A DNA stretch of 64,000 nucleotides from UBA8106 sp964569695. Lineage in GTDB: Bacteria > Acidobacteriota > Vicinamibacteria > Vicinamibacterales > UBA823. The notes beneath the pieces were generated by a model. That model did not search any database and was not told the DNA's origin. It saw only the letters and a program-made list of their open reading frames with translations. Numbering within the stretch: position 1 is the stretch's first letter; the number at the start of each line of letters is the position of its first letter. Below, piece by piece: positions 9,238 to 18,058 of the stretch. The stretch spans positions 4,710 through 68,709 of the forward strand of contig CAZMUA010000017.1 of assembly GCA_964569695.1 (NCBI GenBank), given 5' to 3'. Made by a program: the position numbers and the translations under genes.

Positions 9238-10083
9238 ATGTCTAACGTGACAGCTCAGAAATCGCTCTCAGATTACGATCGAGTGCAAGAAGCCGCTAAT
9301 TTTCTTGCGAACAGGTTACCAGGAGCACCTGACCTTGCGGTCGTGTTAGGTTCAGGATTCGGAGGTTTTACGGAACACTTCGATGCAGAGATAACGATTG
9401 ATTACAAAGACATCCCATGTTGGCCGGGCGAGACTGTCATTGGTCATGCAGGACAGTTACGGTACGGCGTTGTTGGCCGACGTCGTGTTGTTGTGCTGTC
9501 GGGTCGCGCGCATCTTTACCAAGGTTACAACCATCAGACAGTCGCCTTTTCGACCCGTGTTGTAGGTGCGCTCGGTGTCAAGTTGGTCGTCTTGACCAAT
9601 GCTGCGGGTGCTATTTGTGAGGATTTTACACCAGGCAATGTGATGGTTATTGACGATCACATTAACGCGATGGGGAAGAATCCTCTAGTAGGGTCACATG
9701 ATGAACGCTTTGGAGTGAGGTTTCCCGACATGAGCCAGGCATACAGTTTGCGACTCGGACGCTTGGCTGAGACGGTTGGAGCATCTGTGGGAATTTCGAT
9801 TGTGCATGGGGTATATGTGGGTGTGTTGGGACCCAGTTTCGAAACACCTGCCGAAATAAAATATTTCCGCACGATTGGTGCAGATGCAGTGGGTATGTCG
9901 ACGGTGCCAGAAGTAATCGTGGCGCGTCAGATAGGTTTGGAGATTTTAGGACTGTCTTTCATCGCCAACATGGCCGCTGGAGTTCTACCGACACCGCTCA
10001 ATCATCTTGACGTTCTTAAGGCTGTCAAGCAGGCAGTCAACCCGTTAAGTGCACTCTTGTCAGGCATAATAGAGCAAGCATAA
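9238..10083 (+). CDS. punA: Purine nucleoside phosphorylase (trimeric, class I)
   Basis: Phosphorolysis of (deoxy)inosine and guanosine to base and ribose-1-phosphate. With the ATG at 9238 it has 281 aa, typical of trimeric PNPs; an in-frame TTG at 9211 lies inside the transporter gene and is less likely. Motifs are the phosphate-binding GSGFGGF loop, SGRAHLYQGY, TNAAGAI, and GPSFETPAEIKYFRTIGADAVGMSTVPE. The IANMAAGV segment has the Asn of 6-oxopurine PNPs rather than the Asp of methylthioadenosine phosphorylase. The neighbouring mtnA nevertheless makes an MTAP role worth considering. Confidence 0.9.
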   Translation: MSNVTAQKSLSDYDRVQEAANFLANRLPGAPDLAVVLGSGFGGFTEHFDAEITIDYKDIPCWPGETVIGHAGQLRYGVVGRRRVVVLSGRAHLYQGYNHQTVAFSTRVVGALGVKLVVLTNAAGAICEDFTPGNVMVIDDHINAMGKNPLVGSHDERFGVRFPDMSQAYSLRLGRLAETVGASVGISIVHGVYVGVLGPSFETPAEIKYFRTIGADAVGMSTVPEVIVARQIGLEILGLSFIANMAAGVLPTPLNHLDVLKAVKQAVNPLSALLSGIIEQA

Positions 10084-10117
10084 ACACGTTATTCTCAACT
10101 TAGGGATTATTTTCCAT

Positions 10118-11176
10118 ATGTTGCCAACTATTGAATGGCGTTCCGACATGATCGTCATGGTTGATCAGCGAAAGCTGCCAAAACGTGAGGTCTATGTTGA
10201 GTGTCGCACAGTTGCCCAGGTTGTACGTGCTATCAAGTCAATGGTCATTCGAGGAGCACCGGCAATTGGTGTTGCCGCAGCGATGGGTTTAGCCCTTGGT
10301 GTGAATCGAAGTAAGGCGAGCGGGACAACCATGCTGGCTCGTGAATTTTATAAGATGTGCGACGCGATGGCTGAAACGCGGCCAACCGCTGTTAATCTTT
10401 TTTGGGCCATCGCAAGGATGAAACGAATTTTCGCAAATGCTGTAAAGGCCGGACAGTCGGTTGAGGAGATTCGATTAAATCTTGAGGTCGAGGCTCAGCG
10501 TATTCATGATGCTGATGTTGAGGCTTGTCGTGCGCTGGGAGCACACGGCGCAACCATCCTGCCTACAAGTGCACGTGTGCTTACGCACTGCAATGCAGGT
10601 GCGTTAGCCACGGCAGGTTATGGTACAGCGCTTGGTGTTATCCGTGCGGCAGTGGAAAGCGGAAAGAAAGTTGCGGTATTCGCTGACGAAACACGCCCCT
10701 TTCTTCAAGGGTCGAGGCTCACCGCATGGGAACTGATGCGTGAAGGTATTGATACAACAATTATTACAGACAGCATGGCCGGTTCTTTAATGCAAGATGA
10801 TCAAGTTGATCTCGTGATAGTTGGCGCCGATCGTATTGCAGCCAATGGTGACGTAGCGAACAAAATAGGTACTTATGGTTTGGCTGTTTTGGCGAAGGAA
10901 CACAAGTTGCCGTTTTACGTGGCCGCACCCGTGTCAACGATAGACTTGTCAACACCAAATGGCGCCCAAATAAAAATTGAGGAACGAAATTCTCGGGAAG
11001 TGACTCATTTGGGATCAACGCAACTTGCGCCAACCGGTGTAGGAGTGAGGAATCCAGCCTTCGACATAACACCGAGCAGTTACGTCGCTGCGATCGTTAC
11101 CGAATACGGTATTTGTCGTCCTCCGTACTCGAGCAGTTTGCGTTCTGTCGTAAGTGAGTCTGGCAATGGTGAATGA
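10118..11176 (+). CDS. mtnA: S-methyl-5-thioribose-1-phosphate isomerase
   Basis: Isomerises methylthioribose-1-phosphate to methylthioribulose-1-phosphate in methionine salvage (eIF2B-like fold). The 352 residues contain the family signatures IRGAPAIGVAAAMG near the N-terminus, the catalytic-Cys motif HCNAGALATAGYGTA, DETRPFLQGSRLTAWEL and the Asp-containing GADRIAANGD. It follows the purine phosphorylase by 34 nt. A phosphorylase followed by mtnA is a common arrangement for 5'-methylthioadenosine recycling. No other mtn genes are in the window, so the route may be a truncated one. Confidence 0.92.
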   Translation: MLPTIEWRSDMIVMVDQRKLPKREVYVECRTVAQVVRAIKSMVIRGAPAIGVAAAMGLALGVNRSKASGTTMLAREFYKMCDAMAETRPTAVNLFWAIARMKRIFANAVKAGQSVEEIRLNLEVEAQRIHDADVEACRALGAHGATILPTSARVLTHCNAGALATAGYGTALGVIRAAVESGKKVAVFADETRPFLQGSRLTAWELMREGIDTTIITDSMAGSLMQDDQVDLVIVGADRIAANGDVANKIGTYGLAVLAKEHKLPFYVAAPVSTIDLSTPNGAQIKIEERNSREVTHLGSTQLAPTGVGVRNPAFDITPSSYVAAIVTEYGICRPPYSSSLRSVVSESGNGE

Positions 11177-12281
11177 TTCTACCGTGCGGGTTCTTGGACT
11201 CGAAACCTCGTGCGACGAGACTGCTGCGGCGGTTGTTGTAGAGGAAGGGAACTTGGCGACGCGGGTCTGGAAGATCGATTCCAGTGTAGTGGCTTCTCAA
11301 GTTGACATCCACCGTGAATGGGGTGGAGTTGTGCCGGAATTGGCCTCACGTCAGCATGTGCGTGATATCTGTGGCGTAGTGGAAAAAGCGCTCGATGATG
11401 GCTGCACGACATGGTCTGCTCTTGACGCCGTAGCAGTGACGCAAGGACCAGGACTGGTTGGTTCATTGTTAGTTGGTGTGGCATTCGCGAAAACACTTTC
11501 GTTTTCCCTCGGGATTCCTCTTCTCCCTGTCCATCATTTGGCAGGCCATATCGAATCTCTATTTCTTGAGAATGGCAATTTGCCGTTGCCGGCAGTTGTA
11601 TTAGTCGTTTCAGGTGGCCATACGAATCTGTACGTCGTGCGAGAATTTGGCGATTATGCACAAATTGGTCGAACTAGAGATGACGCTGCGGGTGAGGCAT
11701 TCGATAAAGTGGCGAAATTACTGGATTTAAGCTATCCAGGTGGTCCCATCATCGATCAGCTTGCCCGTGAAGGTGACAATCAGGCAATTGATTTTCCAAT
11801 AGCCAGGATGACGCATGTCGATCGTAACGCTGCGCAAGCAGTCGAGAGTTATAGCGTAATTATGCGCCAGCATCCCGGCCGATTTGATTTTAGTTTTAGT
11901 GGGCTTAAAACAGCAGTGAAGAGATATGTGCAAGCGAGGAAAGGTTCTCTTGGTTCCCTTAAGTTGTCGTCACAGGAAATTGCGGACATATGTGCCAGTT
12001 TCCAGCGTGCTGTCATCAAGCCGCTCTTAGGTCATACATGCGACGCAGCTCGAACGTTTGGTGCTCGGTCCATTGGCATTGCCGGTGGTGTGTCGGCAAA
12101 TAGTCAACTTCGGCTGGAAGCGCACGCTCTTGGTAATCAGGTTGGGTTACCAGTATTTTTTCCGAGCCTAGCTTTGTCAACTGACAACGCTGCAATGATT
12201 GCAGCTGGTGGCCTCAGGCAGTTTCACCGTGGTGTGAGCGCACCGTTACGGTTGAATGCCGAGGCTTCGCTGCCGCTCTAA
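11166..12281 (+). CDS. tsaD: tRNA N6-adenosine threonylcarbamoyltransferase TsaD
   Basis: Transfers the threonylcarbamoyl group to A37 of ANN-decoding tRNAs, working with TsaB and TsaE. It has about 371 residues of the ASKHA fold. It begins with the typical LGLETSCDETAAAVV and has the metal-binding His pair in HHLAGHIES, SGGHTNLY, DDAAGEAFDKVAKLL, the FSGLKTA motif and IAGGVSANSQLR. I chose ATG 11166; a GTG at 11154 would add four residues. Either start overlaps the mtnA end by 11-23 nt. The Nudix gene starts 2 nt after its stop. Confidence 0.94.
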   Translation: MVNDSTVRVLGLETSCDETAAAVVVEEGNLATRVWKIDSSVVASQVDIHREWGGVVPELASRQHVRDICGVVEKALDDGCTTWSALDAVAVTQGPGLVGSLLVGVAFAKTLSFSLGIPLLPVHHLAGHIESLFLENGNLPLPAVVLVVSGGHTNLYVVREFGDYAQIGRTRDDAAGEAFDKVAKLLDLSYPGGPIIDQLAREGDNQAIDFPIARMTHVDRNAAQAVESYSVIMRQHPGRFDFSFSGLKTAVKRYVQARKGSLGSLKLSSQEIADICASFQRAVIKPLLGHTCDAARTFGARSIGIAGGVSANSQLRLEAHALGNQVGLPVFFPSLALSTDNAAMIAAGGLRQFHRGVSAPLRLNAEASLPL

Positions 12282-12283
12282 TC

Positions 12284-12745
12284 ATGCCTCACGAGCCTTC
12301 TATTACTCGAGCCTCTCGAGTTTATCCAGACCGTCCATTTGTTGGCGTTGGAGCTGTTGTTCTAGCCGCTCAAGATATTGTTTTAGTTAAACGTCGGTTT
12401 GAACCACTAGCTGATGAATGGAGCCTGCCTGGAGGAGCTCTTGAATTAGGGGAGACGATGACGATTGGTGTGGCTAGAGAAATTCGAGAGGAAACGAGTC
12501 TCCAAGTGGAAGTCGGGCCGGTGATCGATGTGCTTGACCGTATCGTTCGAGATGATACGGGTCAGGTTCAATATCATTATGTGCTTGTAGATTTTTTGTG
12601 TCGTGTGGTGGGAGGCACGTTGGCGCCTGGGTCGGATGTATCGCAAGCGGTCTTGGCAGCTCCGAACGCTCTTGAGGAGTATCGGTTGACCAATAAGGCG
12701 CATGCTGTCATTACACGTGGACTTGCAATGCAGAATCAACTGTAG
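12284..12745 (+). CDS. Nudix hydrolase
   Basis: Predicted Mg-dependent pyrophosphohydrolase of nucleoside diphosphate derivatives (153 aa). The Nudix box is complete in spacing: Gly-x5-Glu-x7-Arg-Glu-Ile-Arg-Glu-Glu-Thr-Ser-Leu, with only the last Gly replaced by Ser. The N-terminal VGVGAVVLA and VKRRFEPLADEWSLPGG resemble ADP-ribose or ADP-sugar pyrophosphatases and MutT-like proteins; the substrate cannot be told from sequence. It sits 2 nt after tsaD and probably shares its transcript. Confidence 0.88.
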   Translation: MPHEPSITRASRVYPDRPFVGVGAVVLAAQDIVLVKRRFEPLADEWSLPGGALELGETMTIGVAREIREETSLQVEVGPVIDVLDRIVRDDTGQVQYHYVLVDFLCRVVGGTLAPGSDVSQAVLAAPNALEEYRLTNKAHAVITRGLAMQNQL

Positions 12746-12837
12746 CGTGCTCAAGTTCGAGGCTCGAGTCACAGGCAATGTGGCCAAGTTTGGGCGACGT
12801 TGACAATCACAAAACCTCAGTGTTACCGTCACGCGTT

Positions 12838-14118
12838 ATGGCTCTTCATACTAAGATTCTTTTGGGTTTGGCCGTCGGCGCGATATCCGGGATCACCATC
12901 AATGTTTTGACAGAAGGTGCCGCTGGTACCGAGCAATTTGTTAGCTCGGTCACGGAACCAATCGGGCGTGTCTGGTTGAACGCATTGATTATGGTGGTCA
13001 TTCCACTCATCGTGTCGACATTATCAGTTGGGATTTCTGGACTAGGTAGCCTGAAAAAGATCGGGCGTATTGGAATTGTCGCGCTGATGAGCATGTTAAG
13101 TTTGACAGCGCTCTCTGCGATGCTTGGCCTGACCATTGTGAATTTGGTGAAGCCAGGTGAAGGTCTGAATCCAGCGGTCACTGAACGGCTCATCGAAACC
13201 TATCAGGGTGAGTCGGATGCGATGGGATTAGCCGAAGGTGCCTTTGGGATGGAGATGTTCGTACGCATCGTGCCGCGTAATCCGGTCCAGGCTGCCGCCA
13301 ATGGTGAGATGCTCGCGGTCATTTTTTTCGCGTTAATGATCGGAATTGGGCTGACGATCGCACCGAAGGAAAAAGCACAGCCACTCCGAAGTTTTCTCCA
13401 AAGCCTCAGCCACGTGACGATCGGTATTATCGGCTTGGTGATGAAGGTGGCGCCGCTCGGTGTGGCCTGTTTGATTTTCAGTGTAACGGCGCGCTTTGGC
13501 TTCGAAATCATTTTTAATCTTCTCAAGTACATGATGACCGTCGTCGGTAGCTTGACGATCTTTTTTGTTGTGGGCTATTCACTCATTTTGCGTTTTGTGG
13601 CCAAACGCGATCCTGTCGAGTTCATGAAGCGAACTTGGGTTGTTGTCTTGACTGCATTTTCCACCTCGTCTAGCGCGGCGACATTACCGACCACCATGCG
13701 CGTTGCGAAGGAGGAGCTAGGGGTTTCCGATGCCGTGACCGGATTTGTCTTGCCGCTTGGTGCGACGATGAATATGAATGGCACAGCTCTTTTTGAAGGC
13801 GTGACGGTGTTATTTATTGCGCAGGTGTTTGGCGTTGATCTTTCATTGGGCAGTCAGTTGATTGTCATCATGCTGTCTGTGATAACTGCCATCGGTACGG
13901 CTGCTGTACCAGGAGGTTCAATTCCATTATTGATGATGGTGCTTGGTATTGTGGGAGTGCCGGTAGAGGGCATTGCGATCGTCCTTGGAGTGGACAGGAT
14001 TCTTGATATGTGTCGCACCACGTTGAATGTGATTGGCGATCTTGTGACTTCGACAATCGTTGACCGCTTCGAAAGTGGTGGGCCAACGAATAGTGTGCCA
14101 ACGAAAGGGATGGAGTAG
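12838..14118 (+). CDS. Dicarboxylate/amino acid:cation symporter, copy 1
   Basis: Secondary transporter of the DAACS (GltP/DctA, SLC1-like) family importing glutamate/aspartate or C4-dicarboxylates with cations. The start chosen is ATG 12838 (426 aa), because the paralogue at 14841 starts at the same residue (MAL-TKILLGL). Landmarks are the STSSSAATLPTTM serine-rich HP1 tip, the cation-binding motif Asn312-Met-Asn-Gly-Thr316 (NMDGT-like), the VPGGSIP HP2 tip and the TM8 motif DRILDMCRTTLNVIGD. All substrate and cation elements look intact. It forms a tandem duplicate with 14841-16103. Confidence 0.9.
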   Translation: MALHTKILLGLAVGAISGITINVLTEGAAGTEQFVSSVTEPIGRVWLNALIMVVIPLIVSTLSVGISGLGSLKKIGRIGIVALMSMLSLTALSAMLGLTIVNLVKPGEGLNPAVTERLIETYQGESDAMGLAEGAFGMEMFVRIVPRNPVQAAANGEMLAVIFFALMIGIGLTIAPKEKAQPLRSFLQSLSHVTIGIIGLVMKVAPLGVACLIFSVTARFGFEIIFNLLKYMMTVVGSLTIFFVVGYSLILRFVAKRDPVEFMKRTWVVVLTAFSTSSSAATLPTTMRVAKEELGVSDAVTGFVLPLGATMNMNGTALFEGVTVLFIAQVFGVDLSLGSQLIVIMLSVITAIGTAAVPGGSIPLLMMVLGIVGVPVEGIAIVLGVDRILDMCRTTLNVIGDLVTSTIVDRFESGGPTNSVPTKGME

Positions 14119-14712
14119 TTGGACGAAGAGAGCAGAACCTCAGACCTACCAAGCCGGGATACTGCGTGGGCATTGTTGACGGAGTATACGAAGAGTGAAA
14201 GCTTACGGAAGCACGCGCTTGCTGTTGAGATTGCGGTGTGTGGTTATGCTAGGAAGTTTGGGGAAGATGAAAATCTATGGGGTTTAGTTGGGTTGTTACA
14301 CGATTTCGACTACGAGCGTTGGCCCAGCCTGGAAGACCACCCGTATCGCGGTGCGGAGATCCTACGCGAGCGTGGATACCCTGAAGTGTTGATTCGCGCG
14401 ATCATGTCCCATTCTGATGAGACTGGGGTTGTTAGACAGTCGCGCCTTGAGCACACACTGTTCGCGTGCGACGAGTTGGCTGGTTTTATTACGGCCGCAG
14501 CATTAGTTCGTCCGTCTAAAAGTGTGCTTGATTTGGAAGCTAAATCGGTCAAGAAGCGGATGAAAGATAAAGCGTTTGCCCGTGGCGTTAGTCGGGATGA
14601 TTTGCGTCAGGGTGCCGAGGAACTCGGATTAAGTCTTGATGAGCACATCACGAATGTCATTACCTCTATGCGCTCATCGGCGGAAACACTGGGACTTAAG
14701 GGCTCGCTCTAG
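14119..14712 (+). CDS. HD-domain phosphohydrolase
   Basis: 197-residue predicted metal-dependent phosphohydrolase of the HD superfamily (COG2316-like). Visible ligands are the His in LRKHALAVE, the HD pair in LLHDFDYERW, a further His in EDHPYRG and one in IMSHSDETG. The start is a TTG directly abutting the symporter stop, with an AAGGGATGGAG purine run upstream as a ribosome-binding site. Location between two duplicated symporters suggests co-transcription with copy 1. Substrate unknown. Confidence 0.8.
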   Translation: MDEESRTSDLPSRDTAWALLTEYTKSESLRKHALAVEIAVCGYARKFGEDENLWGLVGLLHDFDYERWPSLEDHPYRGAEILRERGYPEVLIRAIMSHSDETGVVRQSRLEHTLFACDELAGFITAAALVRPSKSVLDLEAKSVKKRMKDKAFARGVSRDDLRQGAEELGLSLDEHITNVITSMRSSAETLGLKGSL

Positions 14713-14840
14713 TACGTCGTCAGACTCATTGTTAAATCCATTGGTTACTTAGTCAGTTAATGTTTAATTGGCTATCGTTTAAAAGATCTCATTTAAACAG
14801 AGTAAGGTGATTGCGGTCAGTTGTTATTCGATTCAACACC

Positions 14841-16103
14841 ATGGCTCTACAAACAAAGATTCTGCTAGGACTCATCGTTGGTGTAGTGTCCGGAATCGCC
14901 ATCAATATCTTGACAGGTGGTGCCGCTGGCACGGAGCAGTTTGTCAGCTCGGTCACTGAACCAATCGGGCGCGTGTGGTTGAACGCGTTGATGATGCTTG
15001 TGATTCCAGTAGTAATCTCGACACTGTCAACTGGAATTGCAGGGTTAGGCAGCCTGAAGCGGCTTGGACGGATTGGCAGCCTCTCATTATTGAGTATGTT
15101 AACTATCTCAATGGTCGCTGCGTTGCTTGGCCTTGGCCTGGTGAACCTTGCGAAGCCAGGTGAAGGTCTAAATCCGGCAGTCACTGAACGGCTCATCGAA
15201 ACCTATCAGGGTGACTCGGATGCGATGGGATTAGCTGAAGGTGCCTTTGGAATGGAACTGTTCGTACAGATTGTCCCGCGTAATCCGGTCCAGGCTGCGG
15301 CCAATGGTGAGATGCTTGCAGTGATTTTTTTCACCTTAATGATCGGGATTGGGTTGACTATCGTACCGAAGGAAAAAGCACAGCCGTTGCTTAATTTTCT
15401 TGAAAGCCTGGGTCACGTTACCGTCGGTCTTATTGGCTTGGTGATGAAGGTGGCGCCCCTCGGTGTGGCCTGTTTGATTTTCAGTGTAACGGCGCGCTTT
15501 GGCTTCGAAATCATTTTTAATCTTATTAAGTACATGACGACCGTTGTCGGTGGCCTGGCCCTCTTTTTTGTTGTGGGCTACTGGTTGGTTGTGAAGTTTA
15601 TTGCCAAGCGTAATCCAGTCGAGTTCATGCGACGAACCCGGGTCGTCTTCTTGACTGGATTTTCCACCTCGTCTAGTACTGCGACATTACCGACTACCAT
15701 GCGCGTTGCAAAGGAGGAGCTAGGGATTTCCAATGCCGTGGCTGGATTCGTTTTGCCACTCGGCGCGGTTATCCATATGCCAGGCTCGTCTCTATTTGGA
15801 GTTGTAACGATTCTCTTTATCGCGCAGGTGTTTGGTGTTGATCTTTCATTGGGCAGTCAGTTAATTGTGCTCTTGATGTCTCTAGTGTCGTCGATTGGTG
15901 CGGCTGCTGTACCTGGCGCTGTGATTCCACTATTGATGATGGTGCTTGCTATGGTGGGAGTGCCGGTAGAAGGCATTGCGATCATGCTTGGTGTGGATAG
16001 AATTCTTGATATGTGTCGCACCCCGTTGAATGTGATTGGTGACCTTGTGATTGCCACCATCGTGGATCGCATCGAGAGCGAGTCGTCCTCTCGTATAGGC
16101 TAA
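14841..16103 (+). CDS. Dicarboxylate/amino acid:cation symporter, copy 2 (altered cation motif)
   Basis: Paralogue (420 aa) of the symporter at 12838, very similar along most of its length, including the SSSTATLPTTM HP1 tip and the TM8 motif DRILDMCRTPLNVIGD. At the position of the conserved NMDGT cation motif it reads Ile311-His-Met-Pro-Gly-Ser316, and the HP2 tip is VPGAVIP instead of VPGGSIP. It therefore probably differs in ion coupling or substrate, or is losing function, although the frame is intact. ATG 14841 was chosen by homology to copy 1; a TTG at 14811 is in frame upstream. The 128-nt gap before it holds no gene. Confidence 0.87.
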   Translation: MALQTKILLGLIVGVVSGIAINILTGGAAGTEQFVSSVTEPIGRVWLNALMMLVIPVVISTLSTGIAGLGSLKRLGRIGSLSLLSMLTISMVAALLGLGLVNLAKPGEGLNPAVTERLIETYQGDSDAMGLAEGAFGMELFVQIVPRNPVQAAANGEMLAVIFFTLMIGIGLTIVPKEKAQPLLNFLESLGHVTVGLIGLVMKVAPLGVACLIFSVTARFGFEIIFNLIKYMTTVVGGLALFFVVGYWLVVKFIAKRNPVEFMRRTRVVFLTGFSTSSSTATLPTTMRVAKEELGISNAVAGFVLPLGAVIHMPGSSLFGVVTILFIAQVFGVDLSLGSQLIVLLMSLVSSIGAAAVPGAVIPLLMMVLAMVGVPVEGIAIMLGVDRILDMCRTPLNVIGDLVIATIVDRIESESSSRIG

Positions 16104-16118
16104 GGTTGATGCAGACTC

Positions 16119-16127
16119 TGTTATGAT
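16119..16127 (+). promoter_or_regulatory. Extended -10 promoter element before the thiolase gene
   Basis: TGTTATGAT (extended -10, five of six hexamer positions) ends 9 nt before the thiolase ATG. No Shine-Dalgarno sequence is present, so the mRNA would be nearly leaderless. No well-spaced -35 was seen. Confidence 0.4.
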
Positions 16128-16136
16128 TTCTGAAGT

Positions 16137-17342
16137 ATGCCTAATCGTGACGTTGTTATCCTGAGTGCGGTTAGAACCCCTATCGGAAAATACGGTGGGT
16201 CGTTCAAGGACGTGCATCCCACCGAGTTGGGTGCAGTAGCTGCCCGCGCGGCCATTGAAAGTGCTGGGATTGAACCCTCAGAGGTGGACGAAGTCTGGAT
16301 TGGACACGGTCGGCAAGCAGGGTCGGGTCCAAACCCAGCCCGTCAGGTGGCTTTTCGTGCCGGATTACCGGACACCGTGGTAGCTCAGACCATTAATAAG
16401 GCCTGCGCATCTGGTCTGCAGGCGTTGGCTAGTGGGGCCCAAGCGATACTACTTGGTGAAGCTGATGTGGTCCTAGTTGGTGGAATTGAGTCAATGAGCC
16501 GCATGCCACACATGATCGATTCGAGCGCCGCTCGATGGGGTCATCGGATGGGACATGTTGCCCTAGTCGACGTGATGTATCGAGATGGGTTTCGCTGTCC
16601 ATTGTCGAACCTTATTATGGGCGAGACGGCCGAGGTGTTGGCTCGTCAATACGGCATCACTCGTGCAGACTCAGATAGTTACGCGCTCGAAAGTCAGCGC
16701 CGGGCCGAAGTGGCCATCAAGGCCGGAAAGTTTCGAGATGAGATTGTTCCCGTCGAAGTAACTGGTCGTAACGGTGAGACCGAAACAATCGATAGTGACG
16801 AGCATCCGAGATTTGGCCTGACGATCAAGTCACTCAAAAAATTAACACCAGTGTTTGATGAAGTGGAAGGGCAACCTGGCATCGTGACGGCTGGATCTTC
16901 TTCAGGCATTACCGACGGTGGTGCTGCATTGATGCTGACGACTGCTGATCGGGCAAAACTTATGGGGCGCGTGCCTTTGGCGAAATTATCAGGTTGGGCC
17001 AGTGCGGGTGTGGATCCACGCATTATGGGGATTGGTCCAGTTCCGGCAATTCACAAACTGTGTCAACGTTTGGATTTACCGGTAGATGCTTTCGACTTGG
17101 TTGAACTGAATGAAGCATTTGCGGCGCAGGTCTTGGCGGTGTTACGTGATGTTCCAATCAATCTGGATCGATTGAATGTTAACGGTGGTGCGATAGCTCT
17201 GGGACATCCTATCGGCTGCACGGGATCTAGAATTGTTGTAACCCTGCTGCACGAAATGCGAAGGCGGGCAGCATTACGAGGGTTGGCGACTCTTTGTGTG
17301 AGTGGTGGAATGGGCATGGCTCTAGCCGTTGAGCGTCCGTGA
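16137..17342 (+). CDS. Acetyl-CoA C-acyltransferase (thiolase)
   Basis: Degradative or biosynthetic thiolase (401 aa) that forms or cleaves 3-ketoacyl-CoA. Catalytic residues are visible: nucleophile Cys90 in NKACASGLQA, His357 in ALGHPIGCTGSR and Cys387 in LCVSGGMGMA. The usual GGG of the last motif is SGG here. AtoB/PhaA-type acetoacetyl-CoA thiolase or a FadA-type enzyme are both possible. It stands apart from the other acyl-CoA genes at 26-31 kb but could serve the same pathway. An extended -10 lies just upstream of the ATG. Confidence 0.92.
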   Translation: MPNRDVVILSAVRTPIGKYGGSFKDVHPTELGAVAARAAIESAGIEPSEVDEVWIGHGRQAGSGPNPARQVAFRAGLPDTVVAQTINKACASGLQALASGAQAILLGEADVVLVGGIESMSRMPHMIDSSAARWGHRMGHVALVDVMYRDGFRCPLSNLIMGETAEVLARQYGITRADSDSYALESQRRAEVAIKAGKFRDEIVPVEVTGRNGETETIDSDEHPRFGLTIKSLKKLTPVFDEVEGQPGIVTAGSSSGITDGGAALMLTTADRAKLMGRVPLAKLSGWASAGVDPRIMGIGPVPAIHKLCQRLDLPVDAFDLVELNEAFAAQVLAVLRDVPINLDRLNVNGGAIALGHPIGCTGSRIVVTLLHEMRRRAALRGLATLCVSGGMGMALAVERP

Positions 17343-17409
17343 CGTACTCCTAAGATTCCAGGCTTGATAAGGATTATGAAAATCGCCGAAAGTTCTTACC
17401 GTGCGAGTA

Positions 17410-17440
17410 TTGACAGCCTCTTTATACCCTCATGTACAAT
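17410..17440 (+). promoter_or_regulatory. Candidate sigma70-type promoter of folE
   Basis: TTGACA at 17410-17415 and TACAAT at 17435-17440 with a 19-nt spacer, slightly long. The -10 overlaps the first possible folE start codons and ends 6 nt before an in-frame ATG at 17447. If used, folE would be translated from a leaderless mRNA starting at Met6 of the longer frame. Confidence 0.4.
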
Positions 17441-18052
17441 AAACAGATGCTGGAAGTCATACGCAGGTTGCTAGCCGATCTTGGGGAAGATCCATCACGA
17501 GAAGGCCTTCTTAAGACACCAGAGCGTGTTGAGCGCTCGTTAAAATTCCTAACGAGCGGTTATCAGAAAGATGTCGATGAAGTCTTAAACGGTGCATTGT
17601 TTACCGTTGATTATACGGAGATGGTTATTGTTAAGGATATCGATTTCTATTCACTCTGCGAGCATCATCTTCTGCCGTTTTTCGGTAAGTGTCACGTAGC
17701 CTACCTGCCTACCAATCAAGTGATCGGGTTAAGTAAGATTCCTCGGATTGTGGAGATCTTTAGTCGTCGACTGCAAGTGCAAGAACGATTAACGAATGAA
17801 ATTGCTGAGACGATTAGAGAGAAAATCAATCCACTCGGTGTTGCAGTAGTTTTAGAGGGCACCCACCTTTGCATGTCAATGCGCGGTGTTGAAAAGCAGA
17901 ATTCTACGGCTATAACGAGCGCGATGCTAGGAGTCTTTCGTGACGACGCTCGGACACGTTCAGAGTTTCTCGCACTCATCCGTCAACATGAGACCTCCAT
18001 CATATCTCCCTATGTTGGTGAACAAGCCTCCTGTGTTGTCGAGGAGGTATAA
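17432..18052 (+). CDS. folE: GTP cyclohydrolase I
   Basis: Converts GTP to 7,8-dihydroneopterin triphosphate, the first step to folate or tetrahydrobiopterin. The protein has 206 aa from ATG 17432 or 201 aa from ATG 17447. It has the N-terminal LGEDPSREGLLKTPERV, the zinc/catalytic motif SLCEHHLLPFFGKCHVAY with Cys and His ligands, and the second Cys in GTHLCMSMRGV. Length and motifs are those of the canonical FolE1. The following secreted-protein gene starts 6 nt after the stop, after a GAGGAGG ribosome-binding site. Confidence 0.95.
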   Translation: MYNKQMLEVIRRLLADLGEDPSREGLLKTPERVERSLKFLTSGYQKDVDEVLNGALFTVDYTEMVIVKDIDFYSLCEHHLLPFFGKCHVAYLPTNQVIGLSKIPRIVEIFSRRLQVQERLTNEIAETIREKINPLGVAVVLEGTHLCMSMRGVEKQNSTAITSAMLGVFRDDARTRSEFLALIRQHETSIISPYVGEQASCVVEEV

Positions 18053-18058
18053 GAAAGA

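Noticed and set aside
12778..12837. N-terminal extension of symporter copy 1
   Set aside because: The paralogue aligns from the Met at 12838; the extension is polar and not conserved in copy 2.
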